DNA of 47,147 nt from Alteromonas sp. KUL106. GTDB lineage: Bacteria; Pseudomonadota; Gammaproteobacteria; Enterobacterales; Alteromonadaceae. Within the stretch, counting starts at the first letter, position 1. The number at the start of each line of letters is the position of its first letter. Shown piece after piece: positions 17,901-28,148 of this stretch. The stretch spans positions 1 through 47,147 of the forward strand of contig NZ_BLIG01000004.1 of assembly GCF_009811415.1 (NCBI RefSeq), given 5' to 3'. Below the pieces are notes generated by a model that had not been told where the DNA came from, ran no database searches, and was given only the letters and a program-made list of their open reading frames with translations. A program made the translations under genes and the position numbers.

Positions 17901-19390
17901 CAACGGCGCTTATATCAGTAAAACTGGTATCTGAACCGGGTGTTGGCACTATTGCCACAGGTGTAGCAAAAGCCTATGCCGACCTTATCACCGTTTCAGG
18001 TTATGACGGCGGTACAGGTGCAAGCCCATTAACATCCGTTAAGTATGCAGGTAGTCCGTTCGAGCTTGGTTTGTCTGAAACGCAACAAGCGCTTATTGAG
18101 AACGGCTTGCGTCATAAAGTACGCGTTCAAACCGACGGTGGTCTGAAAACCGGACTCGATGTGGTTAAAGCCGGTATTTTAGGTGCGGAAAGCTTTGGTT
18201 TCGGTACAGGCCCGATGGTTGCCTTAGGCTGCAAATACTTACGTATTTGTCACTTAAACAACTGTGCGACCGGTGTTGCAACGCAGGATCAAAAACTGCG
18301 TGACGACCACTTTATCGGATTGCCTGACATGGTAATGAACTACTTCAAGTTCATTGCTCAGGAAGTGCGTGAAATTATGGCATCTATGGGTGTAGCAAAG
18401 TTCGACGACTTGGTTGGTCGTACAGAGCTACTTAAAGTTTTAGACGGCATAACCGCTAAGCAAAACCGTTTAGATTTGTCTCCGTTGCTAGCGCAGCCTA
18501 AAGCGGGTGAACACACGCGCCTGTTCTGTTCGCAGACCACAAACGCGCCTGTTGATAAAGGCGAGTTGAACGCGCAGATGCTTAAAGATGGGCAACAGGC
18601 GGTTGTTGACGGCAAATCGATTACGCTTAAATACCCTATCCGCAACACTGACCGTTCTGTGGGCGCGTTGCTTTCCGGTGAAATTGCCAAGCATCACGGT
18701 AACCATGACTTTGAAGATACACCAATTAAAGTCGAGCTAACCGGTACAGCGGGTCAGAGCTTCGGCGTTTGGAACGCTGGTGGTCTGCACATGCACCTTG
18801 AGGGTGATGCTAACGATTACGTTGGTAAAGGTATGACAGGCGGTAAACTTGTTATTTACCCACCTCGAAATATCTCGTTCGACGCACACGACAGCGCCAT
18901 TATGGGTAATACGTGTCTGTACGGCGCAACAGGCGGCAAACTGTTTGCTGCTGGTCGTGCGGGTGAGCGCTTTGGTGTACGTAACTCCGGCGCTATTGCA
19001 GTGGTTGAAGGCATTGGCGATAACGGCTGTGAATACATGACAGGTGGTATCGTGGCCGTACTTGGACCGGTTGGCGTTAACTTTGGTGCCGGTATGACAG
19101 GTGGTTTTGCTTATCTTATGGATGATGGCGACGACTTGGATAACCGCGTTAATGCTGAACTAGTCGACGTAATGTCTATTGAAGACAAAGCCATTCTTGC
19201 TGAACACTTACGTGGCTTAATTAATCAACATTATGAAGAGACAGGCAGTGAGCATTCGTTGTCGCTACTGACTGATTTCGCCGCAACGTTGAAGCGCTTC
19301 AAGCTTATTAAGCCAAAAACCAGTGATGTGAAAAACTTGCTTGGTCACATCAGTCGTTCAAGTGCTGAATTACGCATTCAGGCTCAGTAG
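14924..19390 (+). CDS. gltB: Glutamate synthase (NADPH) large subunit
   Basis: Transfers the glutamine amide to 2-oxoglutarate, giving two glutamates; the core of nitrogen assimilation with glutamine synthetase. The 1488-residue protein has the Ntn-type glutaminase domain starting at C13 in DNCGFG after a short propeptide, a central domain (about 480-770), the FMN-binding synthase domain (about 800-1200), and a C-terminal beta-helix rich in Gly (about 1245-1440). The [3Fe-4S] ligands are C1103, C1109 and C1114 in [12 protein letters not shown]. Length and spacing match the bacterial alpha subunit. The start is fixed by AAGGAG before the ATG. gltD follows after 13 bases. Confidence 0.97.
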   Translation: MSLYNPNDSRDNCGFGLIAHTHGEASHELVTTAIHGLDRMQHRGGIAADGKTGDGCGLLLQKPDAFFHAIAEENGWKLSKKYGVGMIFLSQDPVLAQAAREVLNEELEKETLSVVGWREVPVDRSVLGELALTGVPQIEQVFVNAPAGWRKRDLERRLYMIRRRAEKRLEKDPDFYVACLSGLVTIYKGLVMPKDLPAFYHDLADERMQSAICVFHQRFSTNTLPRWPLAQPFRFLAHNGEINTIKGNRDWAMARAAKFSTPLIPDLKDAAPFVNTEGSDSSSLDNMLELFLAGGMDLFRAMRLLVPPAYQNNKTMDDDLRAFYEFNSMHMEPWDGPAGIVLTNGRHVACNLDRNGLRPARYVITKNGFITLASEVGIWDYEQADVVEKGRVGPGEMLAVDTYTGKIWRSTEIDDDLKTRHPYKEWLDKHIRRLTPIEQLDASLIGKRVFDDDAMAVYHKLHAYSYEEIQQVVKVLAKDGQEAVGSMGDDTPMAVMSSRQRTVYDYFRQQFAQVTNPPIDPLRENHVMSLATCIGREQNVFSETSGYADRVLFDSPILMYTDLKQLREFNPDNYYSEVVELQYAPQEGLKKAIERVCNEVEMLVKNKRAAFVILSDRNIKQSRLVIPAAMAVGAVQRRLVEKSLRCDANVVVETASARDPHHFAVLIGLGATAVYPFLAYETIEQLCEKGELDISPMQATLNYRKGINKGLYKIMSKMGISTVASYRSSKLFEAVGINNEVMKLCFKGVTSRIQGAGFDDFHQDLINLNRIAWLKRKSVDHGGLLKYVHGGEYHAYNPDVVSTLQKAVVSGKYEDYQHYAKLVNERAPAHIRDLLAINPNCDPIDISEVEAPESLFPRFDTAAMSIGALSPEAHEALAIAMNRLGGQSNSGEGGEHPSRFGTEKNSKIKQVASGRFGVTPHYLVNANVIQIKVAQGAKPGEGGQLPGDKVNKYIAQLRFSVPGVTLISPPPHHDIYSIEDLAQLIFDLKQVNPTALISVKLVSEPGVGTIATGVAKAYADLITVSGYDGGTGASPLTSVKYAGSPFELGLSETQQALIENGLRHKVRVQTDGGLKTGLDVVKAGILGAESFGFGTGPMVALGCKYLRICHLNNCATGVATQDQKLRDDHFIGLPDMVMNYFKFIAQEVREIMASMGVAKFDDLVGRTELLKVLDGITAKQNRLDLSPLLAQPKAGEHTRLFCSQTTNAPVDKGELNAQMLKDGQQAVVDGKSITLKYPIRNTDRSVGALLSGEIAKHHGNHDFEDTPIKVELTGTAGQSFGVWNAGGLHMHLEGDANDYVGKGMTGGKLVIYPPRNISFDAHDSAIMGNTCLYGATGGKLFAAGRAGERFGVRNSGAIAVVEGIGDNGCEYMTGGIVAVLGPVGVNFGAGMTGGFAYLMDDGDDLDNRVNAELVDVMSIEDKAILAEHLRGLINQHYEETGSEHSLSLLTDFAATLKRFKLIKPKTSDVKNLLGHISRSSAELRIQAQ

Positions 19391-19400
19391 GAGGATTTAG

Positions 19401-20819
<1,419 letters not shown>

Positions 20820-20844
20820 GTCGCGCTAAAATGCCCACTAAAGA

Positions 20845-20877
20845 AAAGCTCGGTAGTTCTACTATCGAGCTTTTTTG
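20845..20877 (+). terminator. Rho-independent terminator of gltBD
   Basis: AAGCTCG pairs with CGAGCTT, with inner TAGT / ACTA pairing, followed by six T. Confidence 0.88.
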
Positions 20878-20938
20878 TTTTAAACATAAAGAGATACGCT
20901 TTAAGATAACAAAAAACATCGACTGAAGAGGCAATATC

Positions 20939-22456
20939 ATGAGCATGCGTTCGCTACTCATTTACGGATTCGTTTTACTTTCTTTTTCTTACTCTTCAAA
21001 AGCAAGCGACAATAAACCGCTTACTGATACGGCAGCAGCGGTGGTTTTCAATGACTATTTAACGTATCTCACGTTACCCAATGTCGCCACGCAGTCAGCC
21101 TCAGATATTCAAAAGGTCGCAGAGTGGACGGCTGAGAAATACGGTGAATATGGCATAAAAACACAGCTTCTCGATAATGAGGGTATGCCTATGGTCTATG
21201 CTGAATACGCGTTTGCGGGTAAGGATGCACCCACTATTCTCTTTTATGCGCATATGGATGGCCAACCGGTTAATGCAGAACTTTGGGACCAGAAAAGCCC
21301 ATGGCAGCCAGTACTCAAAGTAGAAGAAGATGGTAAGTGGGTGGAAAAGCCTCTGTCGCTGTTAAAAAATCAGTATGACCCCAATTGGCGCATATTCGCG
21401 CGCTCTGCGTCTGATGATAAAGCGCCCATTATGATGCTGCTCTCAGCGCTTCACACACTATCGGTAAATCAAATTACTCCTTCAATTAATGTAAAGGTGC
21501 TTTTAGATTCAAATGAAGAAGGAGGCTCTCCTTCACTCGCTGAGGTTATTGAAAAGAATAAAGACCTTCTTTCTACCGATGCAGTAGTAATGTTAGACGG
21601 GCCAATGCATCCTTCTAATGCTCCTACCGTAGTTTTTGGACATCGTGGGGCTACTCTTGTCAAACTGACGGTTTATGGGCCTATATCAGACAGTCACAGC
21701 GGCCACTTCGGTAACTTCATTCAAAACCCTGCTTTTATGCTTTCATCTCTTTTAGCAAGTATGAAGAATGATAAGGGCCAAGTCACCATACCTCGGTACT
21801 ATGGTGACGCACCGTTATCAGCAGCCGAGACACAAGTACTTCACACGATTCCCCTCGACGAAGATGCACTTCTCACTCGCCTTGGCGTTGCTAAACCGGA
21901 ATCAGTTGGTGACAATTACTATGAAGCTATTAGCCTCCCTTCTCTGAACATTAATGGATTAAGCGCGGCAAGTACAAAAGCGGTTAGAACCATTATTCCT
22001 GCTGAAGCCACCGCCTCTTTGGATATACGAACAACAAAAGAGGCGCATTCGTCTCGACAGATTGACCTTCTAAGAAACTTCATAAAATCGAAGGGGTACC
22101 ATATTGTTGATGAAGTGCCTTCACCAGAATTACGGTTAAAACACGATAAACTTATTCGAATCCAGACAACGAAAGGGACCGCGGCCTTGCAAACGCAGCT
22201 TGATGCACCGGTTGGTCTATGGGCAAAAGAGGCACTCGAATCGGCCAGGGGTGAAAATGCGATACTTATCCCGCTAATGGGCGGAACAGTGCCTACGGCT
22301 CCCCTTGTAACAAGCTTAAAGAAACCTGTGATCCTCATTCCATTAGTCAATGCTGATAATAACCAGCACGCACCCAATGAAAACCTGCGGATTGGCAACT
22401 TTTACAGCGGCACACAGATTTTGTATCACTTGTTGACCACGCCTTACCCACAATGA
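20939..22456 (+). CDS. Exported M20-family metallopeptidase
   Basis: Zinc peptidase or amidohydrolase of the M20/M25/M40 family, 505 residues. An N-terminal signal peptide (about 1-23, hydrophobic IYGFVLLSFSYSSKA) implies a periplasmic location. Metal and catalytic residues are visible: H105 and D107 in YAHMDGQP, D159/D160 in SASDDKAP, E193/E194 in NEEGGSP, and the terminal His in NQHAPNENLR. The dimerisation domain spans roughly 225-380. A GAGG ribosome site precedes the ATG. It stands alone after the gltBD terminator. The natural substrate is not readable; a dipeptidase or carboxypeptidase role is typical of the family. Confidence 0.85.
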   Translation: MSMRSLLIYGFVLLSFSYSSKASDNKPLTDTAAAVVFNDYLTYLTLPNVATQSASDIQKVAEWTAEKYGEYGIKTQLLDNEGMPMVYAEYAFAGKDAPTILFYAHMDGQPVNAELWDQKSPWQPVLKVEEDGKWVEKPLSLLKNQYDPNWRIFARSASDDKAPIMMLLSALHTLSVNQITPSINVKVLLDSNEEGGSPSLAEVIEKNKDLLSTDAVVMLDGPMHPSNAPTVVFGHRGATLVKLTVYGPISDSHSGHFGNFIQNPAFMLSSLLASMKNDKGQVTIPRYYGDAPLSAAETQVLHTIPLDEDALLTRLGVAKPESVGDNYYEAISLPSLNINGLSAASTKAVRTIIPAEATASLDIRTTKEAHSSRQIDLLRNFIKSKGYHIVDEVPSPELRLKHDKLIRIQTTKGTAALQTQLDAPVGLWAKEALESARGENAILIPLMGGTVPTAPLVTSLKKPVILIPLVNADNNQHAPNENLRIGNFYSGTQILYHLLTTPYPQ

Positions 22457-22597
22457 ATATACGTAGTAAAAACTCAGGCTTTATACGAAAAACGTTGATG
22501 GCATACGTTAATAGACCAAGGTTTAGTTGATGTACGAAGACAACGGTTCTAGTATTCGTAAGTCAAATAAAAAACGGAATTGATCACGAGCCTATTT

Positions 22598-23011
22598 ATG
22601 AAGAACTTATACGTCAAAAGACGCGCCATGTATCTGACCCTATTATTAGGCACAAGTGGCTTATCTTATGCTGATACCGTTTCAGTTGAGGCTGCTTCAA
22701 ATGGCAAGCTCACTGATAAACCCAGCATCGTATCTTGTCCTTCAGAGTTTCAGCAGGTGAAAATTTCTCACGATGCTCGTCAATGCCAAGCATTTGACGA
22801 ACCTTTGACTGCGGTCATGGTGTATCATTCACCTGCTGCTCCTGAGGCTATGGTCGAGCTTTATCAAACAGCACATCCCGTGTTAAAAGCCCACTCTCCA
22901 ATAAATGGTCGTACGCTACTTTCCTCTAAAGACAAAGCCATCAGAGTGATCGTGAGCCCTGATAAGACAGGTTCTCAAGTCGATATTTTGGTCACATCCA
23001 ACGATAAATAA
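22598..23011 (+). CDS. Hypothetical secreted protein
   Basis: I do not recognise the family. From ATG 22598 the product has 137 residues with a likely signal peptide ending at SYA (MYLTLLLGTSGLSYA-DTV), then a soluble domain with two cysteines in the mature part (SCPSEF and RQCQAF) that could form a disulfide. The frame is open from a TTG at 22580, but the ATG gives a normal signal peptide and has a GAG element upstream. It is isolated, with about 140 bases on the 5' side and 205 on the 3' side. The periplasm is inferred. Confidence 0.6.
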   Translation: MKNLYVKRRAMYLTLLLGTSGLSYADTVSVEAASNGKLTDKPSIVSCPSEFQQVKISHDARQCQAFDEPLTAVMVYHSPAAPEAMVELYQTAHPVLKAHSPINGRTLLSSKDKAIRVIVSPDKTGSQVDILVTSNDK

Positions 23012-23216
23012 CCCCTACTCGTAAAACGTACTCATGTTGGCATCTAGCTTGCAAAATCATTAATAACAACACTGTGACAACACCTGGCGTCATTTTTCTG
23101 ACACCAGCGATGCTAGAAATAGCGAACTAGTTTTCTCTGCATATCTGCATAAACTAAACCGCTAAAGATAGCTCAACAGTCATGGACTCTTATTTTTGAT
23201 ATTTGCGAGGGTTACG

Positions 23217-23804
23217 ATGGAATTGGCGATTATTCTAATGATGTTACTTATTGTCGTTGCGCTAGGTGCCATAAAATTGTCAGATGGCGGCGTCGCTTTT
23301 CCTTTTAGACGGAAGCCACAGTTATTTACACCTGTGGAGCATACTTTCTTGAATCTGATTGAGCAGGCGGTGGGAAAAGAATTTAGAATTGTGTGCCGCG
23401 TGCGTCTCAACGACCTAATTGCTATTCGCCAATCAGCCAACAAAAAAACGGCAAGTCAAGCTTTGAGCAGAGCATCTGCCCGTCAGCTCGATTTCGTTCT
23501 AGTAAATAAACACGACATGAGCCCGGTCATGGCTATCGATCTTGTCCACAGCCAGGGTAAAGAAGGGTATAAAACCCAAAAGGATTGGTTTGTCACAGGG
23601 GCGCTAGACGCAGCGGGACTTCCCCACGCTAGAATTAAAGTGAAATCAGGCTATACCGTTGACGATATTCGCGAATGTTTGGAAAGCAAGCTCATCCCAT
23701 ATCGTCGTCTACAGCAGAAAATGGCCCAATTACCAACGCACAACCCTGAACCGACGAAGCGTCCAACTCGCCCGATTCGTTCAAGCCGACCAGCTGCCGC
23801 ATAG
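23217..23804 (+). CDS. DUF2726-domain membrane-anchored protein
   Basis: A 195-residue protein with one N-terminal membrane helix (about 3-20, LAIILMMLLIVVALGAI), followed by the DUF2726 domain (about 38-155: FTPVEHTFLNLIEQAVG, RQLDFVLVN, DAAGLPHARIK), a fold related to restriction-endonuclease-like and topoisomerase-associated modules. A basic Pro/Arg-rich tail (about 170-195) could bind nucleic acid. The frame is open from a TTG at 23196, but ATG 23217 has GAGGG at good spacing. The biochemical function is unknown. It is followed by a long terminator hairpin. Confidence 0.75.
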   Translation: MELAIILMMLLIVVALGAIKLSDGGVAFPFRRKPQLFTPVEHTFLNLIEQAVGKEFRIVCRVRLNDLIAIRQSANKKTASQALSRASARQLDFVLVNKHDMSPVMAIDLVHSQGKEGYKTQKDWFVTGALDAAGLPHARIKVKSGYTVDDIRECLESKLIPYRRLQQKMAQLPTHNPEPTKRPTRPIRSSRPAAA

Positions 23805-23827
23805 TCTTACGCGTTTTACTTCCCCTT

Positions 23828-23884
23828 GCCTTTGTTACACTGCTATTTTCTTACTCTCAAATAGCGGTAACAGAGGCATTTTTC
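23828..23884 (+). terminator. Long hairpin terminator after the DUF2726 gene
   Basis: GCCTTTGTTAC pairs with GTAACAGAGGC, with an inner GCTATTT / AAATAGC stem, and ends in ATTTTT. It separates the DUF2726 gene from mtnN. Confidence 0.75.
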
Positions 23885-23950
23885 TATCAGTTTTTATTAT
23901 TTCCTTATACAATTAGCCCGTTAAATTCCCTCAACACCGTCGGTATAGTT

Positions 23951-24652
23951 ATGAAAAAAATTGGTATTTTAGGTGCAATGGACGAAGAAGTTGCGCTTCT
24001 CAAAGCGTCACTTTGCGATGTAAACGAAACCCAGTGGAATCACCTTACATTTTATGAAGGCACACTTAACGGTATGGACGTGGTGTTGGTGAAATGTGGT
24101 ATTGGTAAAGTTGCAGCCGCCCTTGCTACCACTGTGCTTATTGAACAGTATGCACCTGATGCAGTAGTCAATACCGGATCAGCAGGTGGTTTTGATCAGT
24201 CACTCAATATTGGCGATTTGGTTATTGCGAGCCATGTCATCCATCATGATGCAGACCTTACTCACTTTGGTTATAAGCTAGGCCAGTGTGCGGGTATGCC
24301 TGAAGATTTTCGTTGTGATACCACGCTAATTGAAGCGGCCCACGCTGCGGCGGCGACAATCACGTCACTTCAATCAACAACCGGCCTTATTTGCACTGGC
24401 GATGCATTTATTGGCAGCGATGAAGCTGTCGCAGAACTACGTGAAAAGTTCCCAGATATGAAAGCGGTTGAAATGGAAGGCGCCGCCATTGGCCAAACCT
24501 GCCACATGCTCAGCACACCATTTCTTGTCATTCGCTCACTATCTGATATTGCAGGGAAGACGTCCTCTGTCAGCTTTAAAGAGTATCTAGACACTGCGGC
24601 CAAGAACTCAGCACAGCTTGTTATGGCGATGATCAAAGACCTCGCAAAGTAA
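23951..24652 (+). CDS. mtnN: 5'-methylthioadenosine/S-adenosylhomocysteine nucleosidase
   Basis: Removes adenine from MTA, SAH and 5'-deoxyadenosine, recycling products of SAM and AI-2 metabolism. At 233 residues it has the length of E. coli MtnN. It shows the N-terminal MKKIGILGAMDEE with the catalytic Glu, the NTGSAGGF phosphorylase motif, the substrate-binding VEMEGAAIGQ with Glu, and the SLSDIAG Asp. It is the first gene of a tight run: the next gene starts one base after its stop. 5'-deoxyadenosine arises from B12 and radical-SAM enzymes, so pairing with cobamide genes makes metabolic sense. Confidence 0.95.
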   Translation: MKKIGILGAMDEEVALLKASLCDVNETQWNHLTFYEGTLNGMDVVLVKCGIGKVAAALATTVLIEQYAPDAVVNTGSAGGFDQSLNIGDLVIASHVIHHDADLTHFGYKLGQCAGMPEDFRCDTTLIEAAHAAAATITSLQSTTGLICTGDAFIGSDEAVAELREKFPDMKAVEMEGAAIGQTCHMLSTPFLVIRSLSDIAGKTSSVSFKEYLDTAAKNSAQLVMAMIKDLAK

Positions 24653-24653
24653 G

Positions 24654-25598
24654 ATGACAAAGATACTTAGCGACCCGCAGTATCAGTCGCTATTGGTACT
24701 TTGGTTGGCCATTGCTGTCGACGTATTATGGCGCTGGCCCCAAAGTACTCATCCACTCACACTCATGCGCTACCTTGTTCAACAGATGGGGCGTAAAGTC
24801 GTTCCGTCTCGTGACTATGGGCCAAGTCAGCACTACATTTCAGGTTCACTTGCCGCACTGGTCCTGCTTGCCCCGCTCGTTATCTGTATTGCCATTTTGG
24901 TCTATATGGCGCAGTACCCTATTTTCTTTGAAGCCCTCATTCTTATTGCACTGCTAGATTTTGGCTATCAGCGTCAGCAATACAAAAAAGTGCTAGCAAG
25001 TGTGGGGAGAAATAAAAAGTCCCTTGCAAGAGAGATGGTGAAAACAATGACGGCAAGGCAATGTGATTCACTGTCAGATATTGGCATTGCCAAAGCCGCT
25101 ATAGAATCGCTGTGGCTGAAGTTTTTGTATTTATATTGCGGGGTTATTTTCTATTACGTGGTTACAGGCCCTATAGGTGCGCTTATTTATCGTTTACTGT
25201 TACTTACGTCGTGGCAATGGCATTACCGCACGCCACGTATGGTTTATTTTGCACGGCCTGTGAGAAAGCTCGTTTATATTCTGACTTTTCCACCTGCATT
25301 GCTTGGAGGATTGATAACCCTTCTTATCAGTCACCCTATTAAGGGCTTTACTGCCATAAAACGTTCTCCATTGAAGGATAAAACATCACTATTGCTCGCG
25401 CTATTGGGCGGCGTGCTCGACATAAAGCTTGGCGGGCCCGCTATCTACGCGAACAAAAAGTATCGCTATCCCCGGGTTGGGGGCGAACATAATGTAAAAT
25501 ACTCAAACATGATTGCAGCCAAATCTACAATTTCTTACGCAATGGTAGCCATAGCATCCTTAGCATCGCTCGCCTTGTTGATGGCAGCTCCTGTTTAG
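24654..25598 (+). CDS. CbiB/CobD-family cobalamin biosynthesis membrane protein
   Basis: A 314-residue integral membrane protein of the CbiB family, which joins cobyric acid to aminopropanol phosphate to form adenosylcobinamide (phosphate). Typical features are the early LAIAVDVLWRWP segment, the AIESLWLKFLYLYCGVIFYY region with a Glu-Ser near a helix, and the late LGGPAIY(A)NKK segment. About 6-7 hydrophobic stretches are seen. It is somewhat divergent, and no other corrinoid-synthesis gene is in the window, so it may act in salvage rather than de novo synthesis. The ATG comes one base after the mtnN stop, and btuF follows 30 bases later. Confidence 0.78.
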   Translation: MTKILSDPQYQSLLVLWLAIAVDVLWRWPQSTHPLTLMRYLVQQMGRKVVPSRDYGPSQHYISGSLAALVLLAPLVICIAILVYMAQYPIFFEALILIALLDFGYQRQQYKKVLASVGRNKKSLAREMVKTMTARQCDSLSDIGIAKAAIESLWLKFLYLYCGVIFYYVVTGPIGALIYRLLLLTSWQWHYRTPRMVYFARPVRKLVYILTFPPALLGGLITLLISHPIKGFTAIKRSPLKDKTSLLLALLGGVLDIKLGGPAIYANKKYRYPRVGGEHNVKYSNMIAAKSTISYAMVAIASLASLALLMAAPV

Positions 25599-25628
25599 TT
25601 TCCGACCATGAATGGACGATAAAAATTA

Positions 25629-26495
25629 ATGTTTAGGAATAAATCGCGTTTTTACGTTATTTCCCTGTTGTTGTTAGCATCGCTGGTCAGTGCGGGCTTA
25701 CATGCCGAGAAAGCAATCACTGCCAAGGGTGATGAGACAAAACTAATATCTATCTCTTCTTTGAAAATTGTTAGCTTAGCCCCTCATTTAACTGAATGGG
25801 CCTTTAGTTTAGGGCTCGGTGACAACCTGGTGGGCGTAAGCGATTACAGTGACTTTCCAGAGAAAGCTAAAACGATACGTCGCGTCGCTGATTTTCAGGG
25901 AGCCGATATCGCTGCAATTGTTGCCCTTGAGCCAGATTTGGTCCTTGCTTGGGATGGAGGTAACAAACCGCAAGATATTCAAAAACTTACCTCTATGGGA
26001 ATTGCCGTTTTTACAAGTAAAGTCGAAGAAGTGGAAGATATCGCGCGAGAATTAAACAAACTTGGCAAACTGACTGGAACAAGTGAACGCGCCACCGCGT
26101 TAACGGGTTGGTTTATTGAAGAGCTCAACGACCTTAAAACAACATACGCCAGTGCCCAACCTACACAAGTATTCTACTATTCGTGGACATCGCCGCTTAT
26201 GTCTATTGGCCCCAACGCATGGCCAAATAAATTGCTAAATGTATGCGGCGCGCAAACGGTTTTTCACGATAGTCCTGTCGACTATCCACAAGTATCTTTG
26301 AAAGATGTCTTAATGCGACAACCTCAAGCACTGGTTGCCGCATCAAAAAATACGCATCAAGACCTTGAAGTCTTTTGGGATACGCATAGACATTTCTTGG
26401 ATGCGCCTTTGCTGGTTGTCAATCCTGACGTAACGAGTCGCTTTTCGCTGCGTTTACTTAATGAACTAAAATCGCTGTGCGAAGGTATAAACTAA
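25629..26495 (+). CDS. btuF: Cobalamin-binding periplasmic protein, BtuF-like
   Basis: Periplasmic substrate-binding protein with the helical-backbone metal-receptor fold. It would deliver vitamin B12 or other corrinoids to a BtuCD transporter, which is not in this window. The 288 residues begin with a signal peptide (about 1-26, VISLLLLASLVSAGLHA). The ligand domain has KIVSLAPHLTEWAFSLG, VGVSDYSDFP and the middle YYSWTSPLMSIGPNAWPNKLLNVCGA, all typical of BtuF. The ribosome site is weak, consistent with translation as part of the mtnN-cbiB run. A siderophore-binding relative is a less likely alternative given the CbiB neighbour. Confidence 0.85.
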   Translation: MFRNKSRFYVISLLLLASLVSAGLHAEKAITAKGDETKLISISSLKIVSLAPHLTEWAFSLGLGDNLVGVSDYSDFPEKAKTIRRVADFQGADIAAIVALEPDLVLAWDGGNKPQDIQKLTSMGIAVFTSKVEEVEDIARELNKLGKLTGTSERATALTGWFIEELNDLKTTYASAQPTQVFYYSWTSPLMSIGPNAWPNKLLNVCGAQTVFHDSPVDYPQVSLKDVLMRQPQALVAASKNTHQDLEVFWDTHRHFLDAPLLVVNPDVTSRFSLRLLNELKSLCEGIN

Positions 26496-26553
26496 TACGC
26501 ATAAGCGTTATACTTAAGTCTAAAATTGGAATGAAGGTGAGAGTTTCTCTAGC

Positions 26554-26958
26554 ATGCGAATAGCGGTTGCAGGTTTTCTAGTGATTGTCAGTATTGCACT
26601 TTTTGTGTCGCTTCAGTGCACGGCAAAGGCGACCTCACAAGCCTCTGTAGCGGCGTCACCTTATCTCATTGAACGCGTCGCCAATAAAGATTGGCTGCTT
26701 ATTGACGTGCGTTCTCCTCAAGAGTTTGCAGAAGGCCATATTCCAGGCGCGGTCAATATGCCTCACGAGAATATTAACGACTATCTTAGTGAGTTAGAAG
26801 GTCACAAAAATAAGCCAATCATTATTTATTGCCGCTCAGGCCGAAGAGCAAAGCTTGCTATGAAAGTGCTCGAAGACCTCGATTTTTCTGAAGTAATGCA
26901 CTTGGAAGGTGATATGTTAGGCTGGAGTGCTGCAGGCATGACAGTCGATAGAATGTAG
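26554..26958 (+). CDS. Exported rhodanese-domain protein
   Basis: Single rhodanese domain of 134 residues with an N-terminal hydrophobic segment (about 4-20) that serves as signal peptide or membrane anchor. The family signature LLIDVRSPQEFAEGHIPGAVNMP is at about 48-70, and the active-site loop YCRSGRRAK carries C93. It probably handles sulfane sulfur or a redox thiol in the periplasm; the PspE type is similar. It follows btuF by 58 bases with a GAGAG element upstream, so it may be the tail of the mtnN operon or separate. Confidence 0.8.
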   Translation: MRIAVAGFLVIVSIALFVSLQCTAKATSQASVAASPYLIERVANKDWLLIDVRSPQEFAEGHIPGAVNMPHENINDYLSELEGHKNKPIIIYCRSGRRAKLAMKVLEDLDFSEVMHLEGDMLGWSAAGMTVDRM

Positions 26959-26969
26959 ATTCATCGGGC

Positions 26970-27117
26970 CTAGAGTACCGAGTCAGCCAGGTTATTCAAT
27001 GACTTTTTTATCACTGCTTCATGCTCTCTAAAGCGCTTGCCACCAACTACGCCACGCGCTGTGTCTAAATAATAGCGTGTGATACACTCACTGTATTCAT
27101 CGATTGTATAAACCCTT
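26970..27117 (-). pseudogene. Possible 3' remnant of a gene, antisense in the gap
   Basis: Read on the minus strand this frame encodes YTIDEYSECITRYYLDTARG, then VVGGKRFREHEAVIKKSLNN and LADSVL before a TAG at 26970. The composition is strongly protein-like. No ATG, GTG or TTG precedes it in frame before an upstream stop near 27181, inside the DUF2721 gene. It may be the surviving end of a gene truncated when the neighbour was inserted. The family is not recognised. Confidence 0.35.
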
Positions 27118-27519
27118 ATGAAAATAGATATCGCTACCCCAGCTATGTTGTTTCCAGCAATTTCATTGTTGCTATTGGCCTATACCAATCGCTTTTTAAC
27201 GCTCGCAACGATAATTAGAAATTTTTCAAAAGAAGAGCGCGATGACAATACCCAAGCTCAAATTAAAAACCTGCGTTTGCGTATTCAACTTATAAAACGT
27301 ATGCAAATAGCGGGCGTAGGCAGTTTCTTTCTTTGTGTTGTTTCGATGCTCGCCATTTATCTCACATACCAGCAAGTAGGTAATTGGGTCTTCGCGGCGA
27401 GCCTGGTTTCACTGCTTTACTCACTGTGGATGTCAGTAAGAGAAATACTCATCTCGGTCGAGGCGTTGGATGTTCATTTGGACGGAATAAAGCATACGCC
27501 AAGTAGAGAGAAATCATGA
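27118..27519 (+). CDS. DUF2721 family membrane protein
   Basis: Small inner-membrane protein of 133 residues matching the DUF2721 pattern: an N-terminal helix with PAMLFPAISLLLLAYTNRF, a charged cytoplasmic loop (about 38-60, NLRLRIQLIKRMQ), and two further helices (about 62-85 and 90-110) ending in SVREILISVEAL. Function is unknown for the family. No clear ribosome site lies before the ATG. Its stop overlaps the start of the acetyltransferase gene (ATGA), so the two are coupled. Confidence 0.75.
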   Translation: MKIDIATPAMLFPAISLLLLAYTNRFLTLATIIRNFSKEERDDNTQAQIKNLRLRIQLIKRMQIAGVGSFFLCVVSMLAIYLTYQQVGNWVFAASLVSLLYSLWMSVREILISVEALDVHLDGIKHTPSREKS

Positions 27520-28115
27520 AGTCTCGCGACACGCACCAATCAGTAATGGCGCGATTTGATATTAACTACGCACCACTCGCGCCCGAACATTTTGCTGGTG
27601 TCATTGCACTTGGGAACAAGGTGCATGGCGACAATTACCTCACCAACGCGCTGCTATCCGATTATTATACAAAAAGCTTTGTAGACGATATCAACGCAAG
27701 CTGGATAGCGCTTAATCAAAATAGCGTGGTTGGCTTTCGACTGACGTTTGCTCACAAACAATGGCAAACCGATGAATGGTGTACCCCGTCATTATGGCCA
27801 GCAACAGCAGAGAATATATGCTACTTCAAGTGCAACACCGTTGACCCAGCTATGCAAGGTCAAGGCATTGGAAGTCATTTACTGCGTAAGTCGATTGACG
27901 CTGCAAAGTTACAAGGCGCTGATGCGGGGTTAGCGCACATCTGGCTGGCCAGTCCTGGCAATAGTGCATTTAAGTACTTCACGAAAAACGGGGGCCAACT
28001 AATTAAAAAGCACGCTAATAAGTGGCGCTATGCGTCTATTTACGAAGGCTATGATTGCCCTGTTTGCGCAGAATATTGCGAATGTGAAGGTGCTGAGATG
28101 CTTCTCGAATTTTAG
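27516..28115 (+). CDS. GNAT-family N-acetyltransferase with Cys-rich tail
   Basis: A 199-residue protein. The acetyl-CoA binding loop is visible as CNTVDPAMQGQGIGSHLLRKS (about 109-129), with the Q-G-Q-G-I-G pattern of GNAT enzymes, followed by the LASPGNSAFKYFTKNGG helix region. The substrate is unknown. Unusually it ends in YDCPVCAEYCECEGAEM, four cysteines in eleven residues that could bind metal. The start overlaps the preceding stop by four bases and has GAGAG upstream. Confidence 0.78.
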   Translation: MKSRDTHQSVMARFDINYAPLAPEHFAGVIALGNKVHGDNYLTNALLSDYYTKSFVDDINASWIALNQNSVVGFRLTFAHKQWQTDEWCTPSLWPATAENICYFKCNTVDPAMQGQGIGSHLLRKSIDAAKLQGADAGLAHIWLASPGNSAFKYFTKNGGQLIKKHANKWRYASIYEGYDCPVCAEYCECEGAEMLLEF

Positions 28116-28148
28116 GCCTTAATGACGGCTTTATAATATTTATAACTT

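Noticed and set aside
23084..23107. CTGGCGTCA / TGACACCAG hairpin as a terminator
   Set aside because: The stem has a central mismatch and is not followed by a T run; function unclear, so not called.
26603..26622. Possible lipobox in the rhodanese N-terminus
   Set aside because: The residue before Cys22 is Gln, not Gly or Ala, so lipidation is not supported.
27180..27194. TATACCAATCGC resembling a repeat-family end
   Set aside because: It is inside the DUF2721 coding sequence and matches only about 11 bases without the next part of the repeat; likely chance.
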